Made by a program: the position numbers and the translations under genes. A stretch of 18,870 nt of DNA, from positions 1 to 18,870 of the forward strand of contig JANYBU010000450.1 of the NCBI GenBank assembly GCA_025360665.1, given 5' to 3'. Shown here piece after piece: positions 6,470 through 14,219 of this stretch (positions are counted from its first letter, which is position 1; each line of letters starts with the position of its first letter). Source of the stretch: Nitrospira sp. (GTDB lineage Bacteria > Nitrospirota > Nitrospiria > Nitrospirales > Nitrospiraceae). Below the pieces are notes generated by a model, which saw nothing but the letters and a program-made list of their open reading frames with translations, ran no database searches and had not been told where the DNA came from.

Positions 6470-9400
6470 ATGGAGATGTCGAATACCCATAAGCAATTGA
6501 TCGCCAAACTGGCGGAGGAGCTGGGGCCGGCCACGGCCCAGCATCTGGTCTCTCGCCTCGTTGAGGCCACCGCGAAGCCGAACCAGGTGGAAGGCGTCTT
6601 GCTGTTGCTCGATGAGTTGCATGAGGTCTCGCCGAAAGTCGCTCGTGCCGCGATCGAATCGTTTCCTGATTTGCTACAGCGAGGTCGGCTTGGTGATGCG
6701 GTAGCCTGGCTGGATCTGGGGATTGCGCTGGCCGAATCGTCCGGTGCGCTCGGGCTGAAGTTTTTCAAAGAGAGCTCGCTGGTTCTGGGGCTGATCGAGC
6801 AACCATCGGTTCGGTCGTTGGTGCTGAAAACCGCCCTGGAGCTGGCCGAGCAGGATGCGAATGTCGCGCTGGAATTTCTCCGCGTGTCACCGGACGTGGT
6901 GACGGTCATCTCGCCGGATCAGCTGGGGGCCTGGTTAGAGATCGGGTTCGAACTGACTCCGGTCGATTTTGTCGTCGCGCTGGAGTATGTCCGCCAAATA
7001 CCCGCGATAGCCCGCGTGTTGCCCATTCAGGATTCCAGAGCCTGGGTGACGTTTGGACTGAAGCTCATTTCCCAGAATAGTTTCGGCAAGACGGACTATT
7101 TCGGGACCATCGAATTCCTCCGTACCAGTCCGCTCATCCTCGGCGATCTCGAAGACCCGTCGGTGCGGGCCAAGGTCGTCATGGTCGGATCGTTACTGGC
7201 CGAGCGTGATCCTGGGTTGGGCATTGCCTGGTTATCGGAATCACCACGGCTGTTGCGTGCCGTGCCGAATGAGGGGTGGCGACTGAAAATATTGCAGTAC
7301 GGGGCCTTGGTGGCAGAGCGCGATGCGGACACGGCGCTGGCCTATTTGCGGCGCGCGCCTGAATTGGTGAGCGTGATCGGTGAGTCTGTCGAGGCCACGA
7401 CTCGCTTCGAGGCCTGGTTCACAGCGGGGATGGAAGTTCTGGCGTACAGTGTTGAAGGAGCCAGAGCCTATTTTGCCCTGGAGTCGCAGAAGGCGCTGAC
7501 GTCGGTGGAAGCGGCCTTAAGTGGTGTGCCGCTTCGGCACGTGGCCCGTACCGTGAAACTTTTTGTGCAAGGGCTCTGTGGAACGGATCTGACGATTCAG
7601 GCGCTCCCCGATTCACTGAGCCAGGAGACGTCTGCAAGGGCCACGGTGAGCCAGGACGGGCGCATCATTTCGCTGCCGGCGCTCCTCCGTCGCTATTCCA
7701 CTGTCGAGGAGAATACGCGTTTGTATTTGGTGATGGCGGCCCACGAAGCGGGGCATGTGGAGTTTGGGACATACCGGCTGACTCTTGAGCCGTTCGCGGA
7801 CTTAGTCATGGACCTGCGCCAGAGATATGGCCGTGTGAAACAGGCTGCGCCGGACACCTTGGCGGCGCTGTTCCGTTTGTATCCTCATCCGGGACTGATC
7901 CAAGACTTGTGGATGCTCGTGGAGGATGCGCGGGTGGAGTTTTTGTTGCAGAGGGAGTACCCCGGACTCCAGCGTGATCTACAGCAATTCGCGCGGGAGG
8001 CGATCACGACCCGGTCGCTGACTCACGGCCTGACCGCCAAAGAGCTCGTCATCGATCAACTGCTCCAACTGTCGACCGCCGCGTCGCAGCCTATTGCGAT
8101 TCACGAAGCCATCAAGGAGGAGATCGCCATCCTCTGGCCGATGTGTCAGGCCGTTCTGTCTTCAACGGTGACGGCAGAAGAGGCCGTGCGCGTGGCCCAT
8201 GCTCTCTACCTGCGGCTCGAAGAGCTGTTGGCGCCAAAGGGGGCGATGATCCAGGCCGATCAGGCCGATGACGCGTCAGAGGATCTGGGTGTGGGCCCAT
8301 CCGCTTCCGAGCAGACGGGTGAGGGCTATCGCCCCGTCACCAACTGGAGGTACCGTGGGGCCATGAATCCTGAGTTCATTCGTCAGAATGACCAGGATGA
8401 ACGGGCATCGGACGATCAGAAACAATCAGAAGATATCGAACGAATGGCGAACGCCGCCGGCGGAGCACAGGAGTCGTCGGCGCAGGGTCAACGGAGTCGA
8501 GAGGGAACGCGCACGGCGACTGAGAGCGACAGGCTTGCCGGGGGGCGGCAGTTGCCCTCCCATGTGGAAGAACTCTTGGCTTTGAAGGTCGAGCAGCCGG
8601 CGCCGGTCGATCATGCAGGGCCCGGCGATCGCGCGGTGCGCTATCCGGAATGGGATCAGGGGATTGATGACTATCGCCTCAACTGGTGTCGCGTCGTCGA
8701 GCGTGCCGCGGAGGAGGGGAGCGGGGATATCGTGACTGCCACGTTGAGTGCACACGGGAGTGAGGCCTCGGCCCTTCGGCGATTCTTCGAAGGTCTGCGG
8801 CCTCCGGGGTTGCGGCGTGTGCCGGGCCAAACCGATGGCGACGAGCTCGATGTGGATGCGGCGGTCCGTATGTGCGCTGAGCGGGCGGCGGGGGTAGACC
8901 TGTCGGACCGGATCTACGTCAGGCGGGAGAGAAAAGAACGGGATGTCGCGGCCGCGTTTCTTGTCGATGTGAGCGGATCAACCAGTCGTCAGTTGGACAG
9001 CGGCCGCCGCGTGATCGATCTGGAGAAAGAGGGGCTGGTGCTTTTGTGTGAAGCCCTTGAGGCGGTCGGAGACCAATATGCGCTCTACGGCTATTCGGGC
9101 CAAGGCCGCGGGCAAGTGGACTTTCTTGTGATCAAGGATTTTGACGATCGGTTGGGTGGAAAGGCGGCACAGCGTTTGGGCGGACTGGCTCCCATGCAGC
9201 AAAACCGCGATGGGGCGGCCATTCGCCATGCCACCGCCAAATTGCTGGCGCGAGAGGCGCGGACGCGACTGCTCGTCCTCATCAGCGATGGGCGTCCGCT
9301 CGATGACGGCTATAAAGACGAGTATGCGCTGGAAGACACCAAGGCTGCGTTACGAGAGGCGCGTCAGCGGGGGGTGCATCCGTTTTGTATCACGATCGAT

Positions 9401-9517
9401 CGGGAAGCCGATGGTTATGTCCGGAGAATGTACGGGGATGTGCAGTTCGCGGTCATTGATCATCTCGAAGCCTTGCCGAGGCGATTGCCGCGGATCTATC
9501 AGCGGCTGACGACGTGA
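6470..9517 (+). CDS. cbbO: CbbO/NorD-type VWA protein with extended helical-repeat N-terminus
   Basis: A 1015-aa protein, partner type for the MoxR ATPase at 1953. The C-terminal third is a von Willebrand A domain with the MIDAS motif DVSGS (D833, S835, S837) and the later ISDGRP stretch. This domain is used by CbbO/NorD to dock on client enzymes. The middle holds HEAGH (residues 425-429) and EDARVEF (E485 onward), an arrangement like a zinc metallopeptidase core. An acidic, polar linker lies about residues 600-720. The N-terminal ~350 residues contain about seven helical units 37-43 residues apart, each with a core like LEFLRVSP, LEYVRQIP, IEFLRTSP or LAYLRRAP. Typical CbbO/NorD proteins are shorter (roughly 600-800 aa). 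An ATG at 6476 is an alternative start. The client is unknown; cbbO and norD are both possible names. Confidence 0.87.
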   Translation: MEMSNTHKQLIAKLAEELGPATAQHLVSRLVEATAKPNQVEGVLLLLDELHEVSPKVARAAIESFPDLLQRGRLGDAVAWLDLGIALAESSGALGLKFFKESSLVLGLIEQPSVRSLVLKTALELAEQDANVALEFLRVSPDVVTVISPDQLGAWLEIGFELTPVDFVVALEYVRQIPAIARVLPIQDSRAWVTFGLKLISQNSFGKTDYFGTIEFLRTSPLILGDLEDPSVRAKVVMVGSLLAERDPGLGIAWLSESPRLLRAVPNEGWRLKILQYGALVAERDADTALAYLRRAPELVSVIGESVEATTRFEAWFTAGMEVLAYSVEGARAYFALESQKALTSVEAALSGVPLRHVARTVKLFVQGLCGTDLTIQALPDSLSQETSARATVSQDGRIISLPALLRRYSTVEENTRLYLVMAAHEAGHVEFGTYRLTLEPFADLVMDLRQRYGRVKQAAPDTLAALFRLYPHPGLIQDLWMLVEDARVEFLLQREYPGLQRDLQQFAREAITTRSLTHGLTAKELVIDQLLQLSTAASQPIAIHEAIKEEIAILWPMCQAVLSSTVTAEEAVRVAHALYLRLEELLAPKGAMIQADQADDASEDLGVGPSASEQTGEGYRPVTNWRYRGAMNPEFIRQNDQDERASDDQKQSEDIERMANAAGGAQESSAQGQRSREGTRTATESDRLAGGRQLPSHVEELLALKVEQPAPVDHAGPGDRAVRYPEWDQGIDDYRLNWCRVVERAAEEGSGDIVTATLSAHGSEASALRRFFEGLRPPGLRRVPGQTDGDELDVDAAVRMCAERAAGVDLSDRIYVRRERKERDVAAAFLVDVSGSTSRQLDSGRRVIDLEKEGLVLLCEALEAVGDQYALYGYSGQGRGQVDFLVIKDFDDRLGGKAAQRLGGLAPMQQNRDGAAIRHATAKLLAREARTRLLVLISDGRPLDDGYKDEYALEDTKAALREARQRGVHPFCITIDREADGYVRRMYGDVQFAVIDHLEALPRRLPRIYQRLTT

Positions 9518-9519
9518 GA

Positions 9520-9599
9520 CGTGAAAGGTAAAACGTGGAAGAAGGCTAACGCAGCAATCTGGAACCAAACATTTCACGTTTAACGTTTCACCTTTCACG
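9520..9599. repeat. Family D heptad hairpin 1
   Basis: It begins 3 nt after the stop codon of the CbbO-like gene. The left arm (from 9520) reads as 7-mers like CGTGAAA. The right arm is four 7-mers at 9571-9598 with consensus GTTTCAC. The outer 17 bp (9520-9536 against 9583-9599) pair with one mismatch. The same 7-mer class recurs at 17783-17871. Confidence 0.8.
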
Positions 9600-9610
9600 A
9601 GAGACAGAAC

Positions 9611-10015
9611 ATGGCAAACGAAACTGAGAGACCAACAGTGCCGCCCTGGTTACACAAGCTGTTTACGGGGCATCAGTATCCCTATGTCCGTCGGTTGGCG
9701 AAGTTTGCACAGCCCCTCAAGCCGGGGGAGGATCGCCAGGAGCCGACGAAGGAGATGATCGAGGCCAAGTTTTGGGAGGTCTATCCCCGTTGTTGGGCCA
9801 AGATTCTTCAAGAGGTCAAAGTGGGGATGATCGTGGTATTCCACGACCTCGGCGAATATCCGGCGGGAGGGTATCAGGAATTGGTTGATGATCCGGACGC
9901 CTTTCTGGCAAAGACCTATGGCAAGAAGAAGATCAAGGTAAATTTCTACGACGGGGACAATTTCGTTTGCACGATCAATTTTAAAGTCGCGGGCTGGACG
10001 GAGCACGAACACTAG
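9611..10015 (+). CDS. Conserved-looking hypothetical protein, 134 aa
   Basis: I do not recognise this protein. It is soluble-looking, with no signal peptide or membrane segment, and is rich in aromatic and basic residues (PPWLHKLFTGHQYPYVRRL near the N-terminus). The second half reads like an alternating beta-rich fold (VKVGMIVVFHDLGEYPAGGY, then KIKVNFYDGDNFVCTINFKV) and it ends WTEHEH. There is one Cys in each half. It lies about 90 nt after the CbbO-like gene, separated by a heptad hairpin, and is followed by malate dehydrogenase on the same strand. The ribosome-binding site is weak (GAGAGAC). Ordinary codon use and in-frame integrity support a real gene. A link to the CbbQ/CbbO-like system is possible by position only. 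Confidence 0.7.
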   Translation: MANETERPTVPPWLHKLFTGHQYPYVRRLAKFAQPLKPGEDRQEPTKEMIEAKFWEVYPRCWAKILQEVKVGMIVVFHDLGEYPAGGYQELVDDPDAFLAKTYGKKKIKVNFYDGDNFVCTINFKVAGWTEHEH

Positions 10016-10017
10016 TC

Positions 10018-10086
10018 AACGCGGAACGATGAACGCGGAACGCTGAAGTATTTCCGCTCATCGCTCATCGTTCAGCATTCAGCGTT
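10018..10086. repeat. Family D heptad hairpin 2
   Basis: It starts 2 nt after the preceding stop codon. The left arm is four 7-mers at 10018-10045 with consensus AACGMKG. The right arm is four 7-mers at 10055-10082 with consensus CGYTCAK, plus CGTT. The arms are inverted relative to each other and would pair around a loop of about 9 nt. The right arm runs directly into the AGGAG ribosome-binding site of mdh. Confidence 0.82.
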
Positions 10087-10097
10087 AGGAGCAGAAG

Positions 10098-11036
10098 ATG
10101 GGGAGACCGAAGATTACGGTGGTGGGCGCGGGGAACGTCGGAGGCACTACGGCGCAGCGGCTGGCCGAGAAGGACGAGTACGAGGTGGTGCTCGTCGATA
10201 TTGTCGAGGGCGTCCCGCAAGGCAAGGCGCTCGATATCACACAGGCCGGGCCAGTCTGCGGCTATAGTACGCGTGTGGTAGGCACCAACGGGTATGATGA
10301 AACGGCTGGCTCGTCGGTGGCGGTGATCACGTCCGGAATTCCTCGTAAGCCGGGGATGAGCCGTGACGAATTATTGACCACGAACGCAAAGATCGTGAAG
10401 TCGGTCGTTTCTGCGCTGGTGTCTCGATCGCCGAACATCATCCTGATTCTCGTCACCAACCCCTTGGATGTCATGGTCCATGTGGCGCGTCGTGTCAGTG
10501 GACTGCCGAAATCGCGGGTCTTGGGCATGGCGGGAGTGCTCGATTCCGCCCGCATGCGTTCCTTCATCGCCGCCGAATTGAGTGTGTCCGGGCCTGACGT
10601 GGCGGCGATGGTGTTGGGGGGGCATGGCGACACGATGGTGCCGCTGTCGCGCTACACGACGGTGAAGGGGAAACCGGTCTCAGAACTGATGTCGAAGGAC
10701 CGGTTGGAGGCGATTGTGAAGCGGACACGTGAGGGGGGCGCCGAAATCGTGGGCCTGTTGAAAACGGGCAGCGCGTTCTATGCGCCGTCAGCCTCGGCGG
10801 TCGATATGGTTGAGGCGATCATGAAGGACCAGAAGCGGGTGGTGCCCTGTGCCGTGTTCTGCGAGGGCGAGTATGGATTAAAAGATGTCGTCGTTGGGGT
10901 GCCGGTTAAGCTGGGCCGAGGCGGAGCGGAACAGGTTGTCGAGTATGAGCTGACGGCGGAGGAGCGAGCGGCATTGGCGACCTCTGCTAGCGCGGTGCGA
11001 GAACTCTGTGCAACAGTCGATCGATTAATGGCGTAA
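10098..11036 (+). CDS. mdh: Malate dehydrogenase (LDH-like)
   Basis: NAD-dependent malate dehydrogenase, interconverting malate and oxaloacetate in the cytoplasm; in an organism with the reductive TCA cycle it would run towards malate. The 312 aa match the LDH-like MDH family. Visible motifs are the dinucleotide fold GAGNVG (10-15), NAD ribose-binding D34, substrate loop GIPRKPGMSR with R83 and R89 (Arg at the specificity position favours oxaloacetate over pyruvate), TNPLDVM, and the catalytic pair D149 (LDSAR, with substrate-binding R152) and H176 (GGHGDTMVPL). An AGGAG site lies 7 nt before the ATG. A heptad hairpin sits on each side of the gene. Confidence 0.96.
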   Translation: MGRPKITVVGAGNVGGTTAQRLAEKDEYEVVLVDIVEGVPQGKALDITQAGPVCGYSTRVVGTNGYDETAGSSVAVITSGIPRKPGMSRDELLTTNAKIVKSVVSALVSRSPNIILILVTNPLDVMVHVARRVSGLPKSRVLGMAGVLDSARMRSFIAAELSVSGPDVAAMVLGGHGDTMVPLSRYTTVKGKPVSELMSKDRLEAIVKRTREGGAEIVGLLKTGSAFYAPSASAVDMVEAIMKDQKRVVPCAVFCEGEYGLKDVVVGVPVKLGRGGAEQVVEYELTAEERAALATSASAVRELCATVDRLMA

Positions 11037-11042
11037 TGAAAT

Positions 11043-11127
11043 GCTCAGCGGTCAATGGTCAATAGTCACTGACAGGAACAGCAGGCCTCATTCTCTCTGT
11101 TGACCAATGATAAATGATCTGTGACCG
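11043..11127. repeat. Family D heptad hairpin 3
   Basis: It lies 6 nt after the mdh stop codon. The left arm 11043-11070 is four 7-mers with consensus near GGTCAAT. The right arm 11099-11126 is four 7-mers, two like RTTGACC/TGTGACC and two like AATGATM. The reverse complement of the right arm gives GRTCAYT-type units matching the left. Confidence 0.68.
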
Positions 11128-11140
11128 ACCTATCCCTTGC

Positions 11141-11170
11141 TTGACAATCCGACGCCGCTTGCCGTACAGA
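11141..11170 (+). promoter_or_regulatory. Candidate sigma70 promoter for the Urate_ox_N-type gene
   Basis: TTGACA (11141-11146) and TACAGA (11165-11170) are 18 bp apart, just after heptad hairpin 3 and about 48 nt before the ATG at 11218. Confidence 0.45.
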
Positions 11171-11217
11171 CAGCGACTTAGCAATACATTGAGCAGTACA
11201 CTGAGCGAGGAGATACT

Positions 11218-11805
11218 ATGAAATTTCTTGAGAGTCCGATGCAGACGATGGGCGTAGGGTTTGCGCTCGCTGTCGTGTTGATCATGGGGTATCTCGGTAT
11301 GACAGGCATGGCGGTCGGTGATGCCGATTGGTTCGGTTTGCTGTTACGCTGGACCCATTTCTTGGCCGGGATCGTCTGGATCGGGTTGTTGTATTTCTTC
11401 AACCTGATCAATGCGGCGTTCTTGAAGAGCCTGGATGGCCCCACCAAGAACATCGTGATTCCCAAGTTGATGCCCGCCGCGCTGAATTGGTTCCGTCATG
11501 GCGCGACGGTCACGGTGCTTGCGGGGATTGTGTTGTACCTCTACCTGTATCAAAGAGGTGGAACCGGCGCGATCGCGCTGGGAATCGGCGGGCTATTGGG
11601 CATCATCATGATGGCCAACGTCCACGCGATTATTTGGCCGAACCAAAAGAGGATTATTGCAGCGGTGACGGCAGCAGTCCAGGGGACCCCTGCGCCGGCG
11701 GAAATGGCCCAGTGGGGTCGGACCGCGCTCCTCGCTTCGCGGGTCAACTTTATGTTGTCGATTCCCATGCTGTTATTCATGGGAGCCGGCAGCCATCTCA
11801 AGTAA
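11218..11805 (+). CDS. Urate_ox_N/PuuD-like membrane protein
   Basis: A 195-aa integral membrane protein resembling the N-terminal membrane domain of PuuD-type urate oxidases (Urate_ox_N). Five hydrophobic segments are visible, at about 12-30, 41-65, 96-111, 117-135 and 172-190. Diagnostic stretches are LLRWTHFLAGIVWIGLLYFFN, WFRHGATVTVLAGIVL, MMANVHAIIWPNQKRII and ASRVNFMLSIPMLLFM. Histidines H47, H94, H136 and H193, in or next to membrane helices, could hold heme or metal. The cytochrome c domain of full-length PuuD is absent and no purine-degradation genes are nearby, so a urate role is doubtful; a respiratory or redox membrane role is more likely. AGGAG precedes the ATG. A hairpin follows the stop. 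Confidence 0.8.
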   Translation: MKFLESPMQTMGVGFALAVVLIMGYLGMTGMAVGDADWFGLLLRWTHFLAGIVWIGLLYFFNLINAAFLKSLDGPTKNIVIPKLMPAALNWFRHGATVTVLAGIVLYLYLYQRGGTGAIALGIGGLLGIIMMANVHAIIWPNQKRIIAAVTAAVQGTPAPAEMAQWGRTALLASRVNFMLSIPMLLFMGAGSHLK

Positions 11806-11820
11806 GACGGTGTACGACGG

Positions 11821-11845
11821 CCGGCGGGAAATCCCGCCGGTAGGT
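11821..11845 (+). terminator. Hairpin after the Urate_ox_N-type gene, probable terminator
   Basis: An 8-9 bp perfect GC-rich stem (11821-11840, CCGGCGGG against CCCGCCGG) with a tiny AAAT loop lies 15 nt after the stop codon. The tail after it is only moderately T-rich. Confidence 0.6.
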
Positions 11846-11922
11846 CCGTTCACATTCTCTGCTTCCGACCTTCAACGCTTCTGCGATCTGTTCAGATGGC
11901 CCATATGCCCGGTTCTGTATAG

Positions 11923-12002
11923 GGCAGTGGGCCTAAGTCATTGAGATTCAGGCCTATTATTGGGCCATTGCCTTGACGAATACCGGCTAGACATCTTATA
12001 TT
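11923..12002 (+). promoter_or_regulatory. Promoter of the nuoF-like gene with abutting dyad
   Basis: TTGACG (11973-11978) and TTATAT/TATATT (11996-12002) are 17-18 bp apart, about 40 nt before the ATG at 12043. An imperfect dyad, GGCAGTGGGCC (11923-11933) against GGGCCATTGCC (11962-11972), ends exactly at the -35 box and could be an operator. The promoter is well supported; the operator is speculative. Confidence 0.55.
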
Positions 12003-12042
12003 ATCGCTCCATACTTTGAGCCGAACGGGTGAGGAAAGGCGC

Positions 12043-13341
12043 ATGACGACTGCGACTGAACCACGAGTTCTCCAAACGCTTGATGGCGCTCCCTGGGATA
12101 TCGAGGCCTACCGGAAGATCGGGGGCTACGAGGCCTGGAGGAAGTGCGTCAAAGAGCTGAGTGCGCACGATATCGTCAATGAATTGAAGAAAGCTGGGCT
12201 CCGTGGACGAGGGGGCGCAGGATTTCCCACCGGCGTCAAGTGGGAAAAGGTTCTCAATCATCGGGTGAAGGAACACTATTTCGTCTGCAATGCAGGCGAA
12301 CATGAGCCAGGGACATTTAAAGACCGTTACCTGCTCAAGCAGGCGCCCCACCAGCTCATCGAAGGTTGTCTTATTGCGGCCTACACGGTGCAGGCGAAGG
12401 CGGCGTTTATCTATGTGAATCATGAGTACCACGAAGAACGGGACAATCTAAAAAAAGCGTTAGCGCAGGCGAAGGCTCAAGGGTTCTTGGGCAACAATGT
12501 TCTGGGGAGTGGTGTGGATCTCGATCTACAAGTCTTTGAAGGCCACGGGAGTTACGTGGCCGGTGAAGAAACAGCGATGCTCGAATCCATGCAAGGGCGT
12601 CCGGCGATGCCCAGACAGAAGCCGCCGTTCTACCCGACGGACTTCGGCCTCTACGGGAAGCCGACGCTGGTCAACAATGTCGAAACCTTGTGCAACATTC
12701 CTCGGATCATCTTGAAAGGCGCAGCCTGGTTCACGCAGGTCGGCACAGAAAAGTGTCCGGGCACGATGATGTTCTCCCTGAGCGGTGCTGTGAATCGGCC
12801 CGGCGTGTACGAGATGCCGATGGGGATCACGATCCGGGAACTCGTGGACAAGTGCGGCGGGGGGGTGCCGGGCGGGCGCAAGATCAAGGCGGTGTTCCCC
12901 GGTGGACCGGCGTTCTCGATGGTCACCGCGGATCAGCTCGACCTGACGATGGATTTCGATTCGTTGAAGAAAGCCGGCACGGGGCTTGGGTCGGCCGGCG
13001 TGATCGTGGTCGACGATGCGACGTGCATGGTGGCGCAGACGCTCAAGTTCTCCGATTTCTTCAAGGGCGAAAGTTGCGGGCAGTGCCCACCCTGTCGAAT
13101 GGGGACCATCAATCTCGCCGCGCTCATGACCAAGATTGAGCAGGGAGAGGGGACGGAGAAAGATATGGATAGTCTCCTCCAGGTCTGTGGATTTGTGAAG
13201 GGGACGGGCTATTGCACGCTGGTGACTGGGGCTGCCGTGTTGGTGCAGAGCAGCATGAAATTGTTCCGTCACGAGTTTGAGGAACACATCCGATTGCAGC
13301 GCTGTCCCTATCAGCCGGTGGCGGCCGGTGCCACGGTATAG
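12043..13341 (+). CDS. nuoF: NuoF-like NADH dehydrogenase flavoprotein subunit
   Basis: A 432-aa protein of the complex I 51-kDa/NuoF family, which carries FMN, an NADH site and a [4Fe-4S] cluster (N3). The FMN/NADH loop GRGGAGFPTG lies at 55-64 and the second nucleotide motif GEETAMLESMQGRP at 174 onward. The SLBB domain is in the middle. The cluster motif ESCGQCPPCRMG has C345, C348, C351, and the fourth ligand C391 is in GTGYC. The residue before GEETA is Ala, where many NuoF proteins have Cys. The start is ATG 12043 after GAGGAAAGG; a TTG at 12016 lies further upstream with no site. NuoE and NuoG are not adjacent; a ferredoxin gene follows after 15 nt. It may belong to a complex encoded elsewhere or to a ferredoxin/NAD oxidoreductase. 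Confidence 0.92.
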   Translation: MTTATEPRVLQTLDGAPWDIEAYRKIGGYEAWRKCVKELSAHDIVNELKKAGLRGRGGAGFPTGVKWEKVLNHRVKEHYFVCNAGEHEPGTFKDRYLLKQAPHQLIEGCLIAAYTVQAKAAFIYVNHEYHEERDNLKKALAQAKAQGFLGNNVLGSGVDLDLQVFEGHGSYVAGEETAMLESMQGRPAMPRQKPPFYPTDFGLYGKPTLVNNVETLCNIPRIILKGAAWFTQVGTEKCPGTMMFSLSGAVNRPGVYEMPMGITIRELVDKCGGGVPGGRKIKAVFPGGPAFSMVTADQLDLTMDFDSLKKAGTGLGSAGVIVVDDATCMVAQTLKFSDFFKGESCGQCPPCRMGTINLAALMTKIEQGEGTEKDMDSLLQVCGFVKGTGYCTLVTGAAVLVQSSMKLFRHEFEEHIRLQRCPYQPVAAGATV

Positions 13342-13356
13342 TGAGAGGGATTCGCG

Positions 13357-13704
13357 ATGCCGCGCGTGACGTTTCTTCATCCTGAGGGCAAGAGCGGAGA
13401 AGTTGAGGTCAATACGTCGTTGTTGGAGGCGTCGAAGCTTCTCGGGTTTGTGTTGAATAACGATTGTGGTGGGAACGCCTCCTGCACCACCTGTCGGGTC
13501 GAAGTACAGATTGGTTCCGAGAACCTGTCGGAGATCGACTTTGATGAGCAAGATCTCCTCGATCGGGAAGCCCTCAGTGAGTCGTGGCATCGACTTGGAT
13601 GCCAGGCCAAAGTGCTCGGAGACGTGGTTGTTCGAGTACCAGAGGGCAAGTGGGTTGCGCCCACGCCGCCGCAGTCGGAGTCGCAGGGCATTGAAATCCG
13701 GTAA
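13357..13704 (+). CDS. [2Fe-2S] ferredoxin, adrenodoxin/ISC type
   Basis: A 115-aa ferredoxin with the plant/adrenodoxin-type fold. Cluster ligands are C37, C43 and C46 in DCGGNASCTTC, and C82 in RLGCQAKV, spacing C-X5-C-X2-C-X35-C, which fits the adrenodoxin/ISC ferredoxin group. The acidic segment SEIDFDEQDLLD is a typical partner-binding surface. The C-terminus adds a short proline-rich tail. It starts 15 nt after the nuoF-like stop and is surely in the same operon. It is a plausible electron carrier between the NuoF-like flavoprotein and acceptors such as the reductase at 5895, or a donor for Fe-S assembly given the next gene. Confidence 0.93.
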   Translation: MPRVTFLHPEGKSGEVEVNTSLLEASKLLGFVLNNDCGGNASCTTCRVEVQIGSENLSEIDFDEQDLLDREALSESWHRLGCQAKVLGDVVVRVPEGKWVAPTPPQSESQGIEIR

Positions 13705-13718
13705 AGAAATGTTACACT
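13691..13718 (+). promoter_or_regulatory. Possible promoter before the IscA-type gene
   Basis: TTGAAA (13691-13696) overlaps the ferredoxin 3' end and TACACT (13713-13718) follows after 16 bp. A small dyad, CCAGGC (13727-13732) against GCCTGG (13749-13754), lies in the presumed leader. Confidence 0.35.
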
Positions 13719-13773
13719 AAATCATTCCAGGCAGGTCTTCGAAGGACGGCCTGGTCACACGAGGAGGATTACG

Positions 13774-14094
13774 ATGGTTACGATTACGGCGATTGCAGAA
13801 CAGAAGATCAAGGAACTGATGGTCGAAGAAAAGGATATCGTCGGCCTGCGGGTCTATGTCAAGGGCGGCGGATGTCATGGCTATCAATATGGGATGGCCT
13901 TCGAATCGAAGATGGCCGACGACGACACTGTGATTGAAAAGGGTGACGTCAAGGTCATCATGGATTCGCAGAGCGCTCCGCTCCTTCAGGGAGCCGAAGT
14001 TGATTACGTGGATAGTCTCCAAGGGTCCGGGTTCTCGATCAAGAACCCACAAGCGAAGACCACTTGTGGCTGCGGCAGCTCCTTCAGCGCCTAA
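13774..14094 (+). CDS. IscA/ErpA/HesB-family iron-sulfur assembly protein
   Basis: A 106-aa A-type carrier that holds and passes Fe-S clusters to client proteins. The three conserved cysteines are C34 (GGGCHGYQYG) and C98/C100 in the C-terminal CGCGSSF motif. VDSLQGSGFSIKNP is the family's usual LxGsgF.i.NP segment. The start has an excellent GAGGAGG site. It lies 69 nt after the ferredoxin gene and may be co-transcribed with it or use its own weak promoter. erpA and iscA cannot be told apart by eye. Its position beside two Fe-S proteins fits a maturation role for them. Confidence 0.94.
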   Translation: MVTITAIAEQKIKELMVEEKDIVGLRVYVKGGGCHGYQYGMAFESKMADDDTVIEKGDVKVIMDSQSAPLLQGAEVDYVDSLQGSGFSIKNPQAKTTCGCGSSFSA

Positions 14095-14147
14095 TGAATG
14101 TGCGCTGGAGTGGCGCGAGCCGGTCAGTTCAATGGATGACAGGGGAA

Positions 14148-14192
14148 GCCAGGATTGTCCGAATACGGCGGCCGGTCCTGGCTCCTCTATTT
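14148..14192 (+). terminator. Probable terminator after the IscA-type gene
   Basis: GCCAGGA (14148-14154) pairs with TCCTGGC (14176-14182), with further inner CCG/CGG pairing. A T-containing tail (TCCTCTATTT) follows. It lies between the Fe-S operon and the pterin genes. Confidence 0.5.
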
Positions 14193-14219
14193 GTGCGTTG
14201 GATGTGAGCTGAATCCACG

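Noticed and set aside
11218..11805. Naming the membrane protein puuD outright
   Set aside because: The cytochrome c domain and any urate-pathway neighbours are missing, so only the membrane-domain similarity is claimed.
12526..13590. 354-aa minus-strand open frame opposite nuoF and ferredoxin
   Set aside because: It is an antisense shadow of two clearly conserved genes; His/Arg-rich composition is typical of such shadows.
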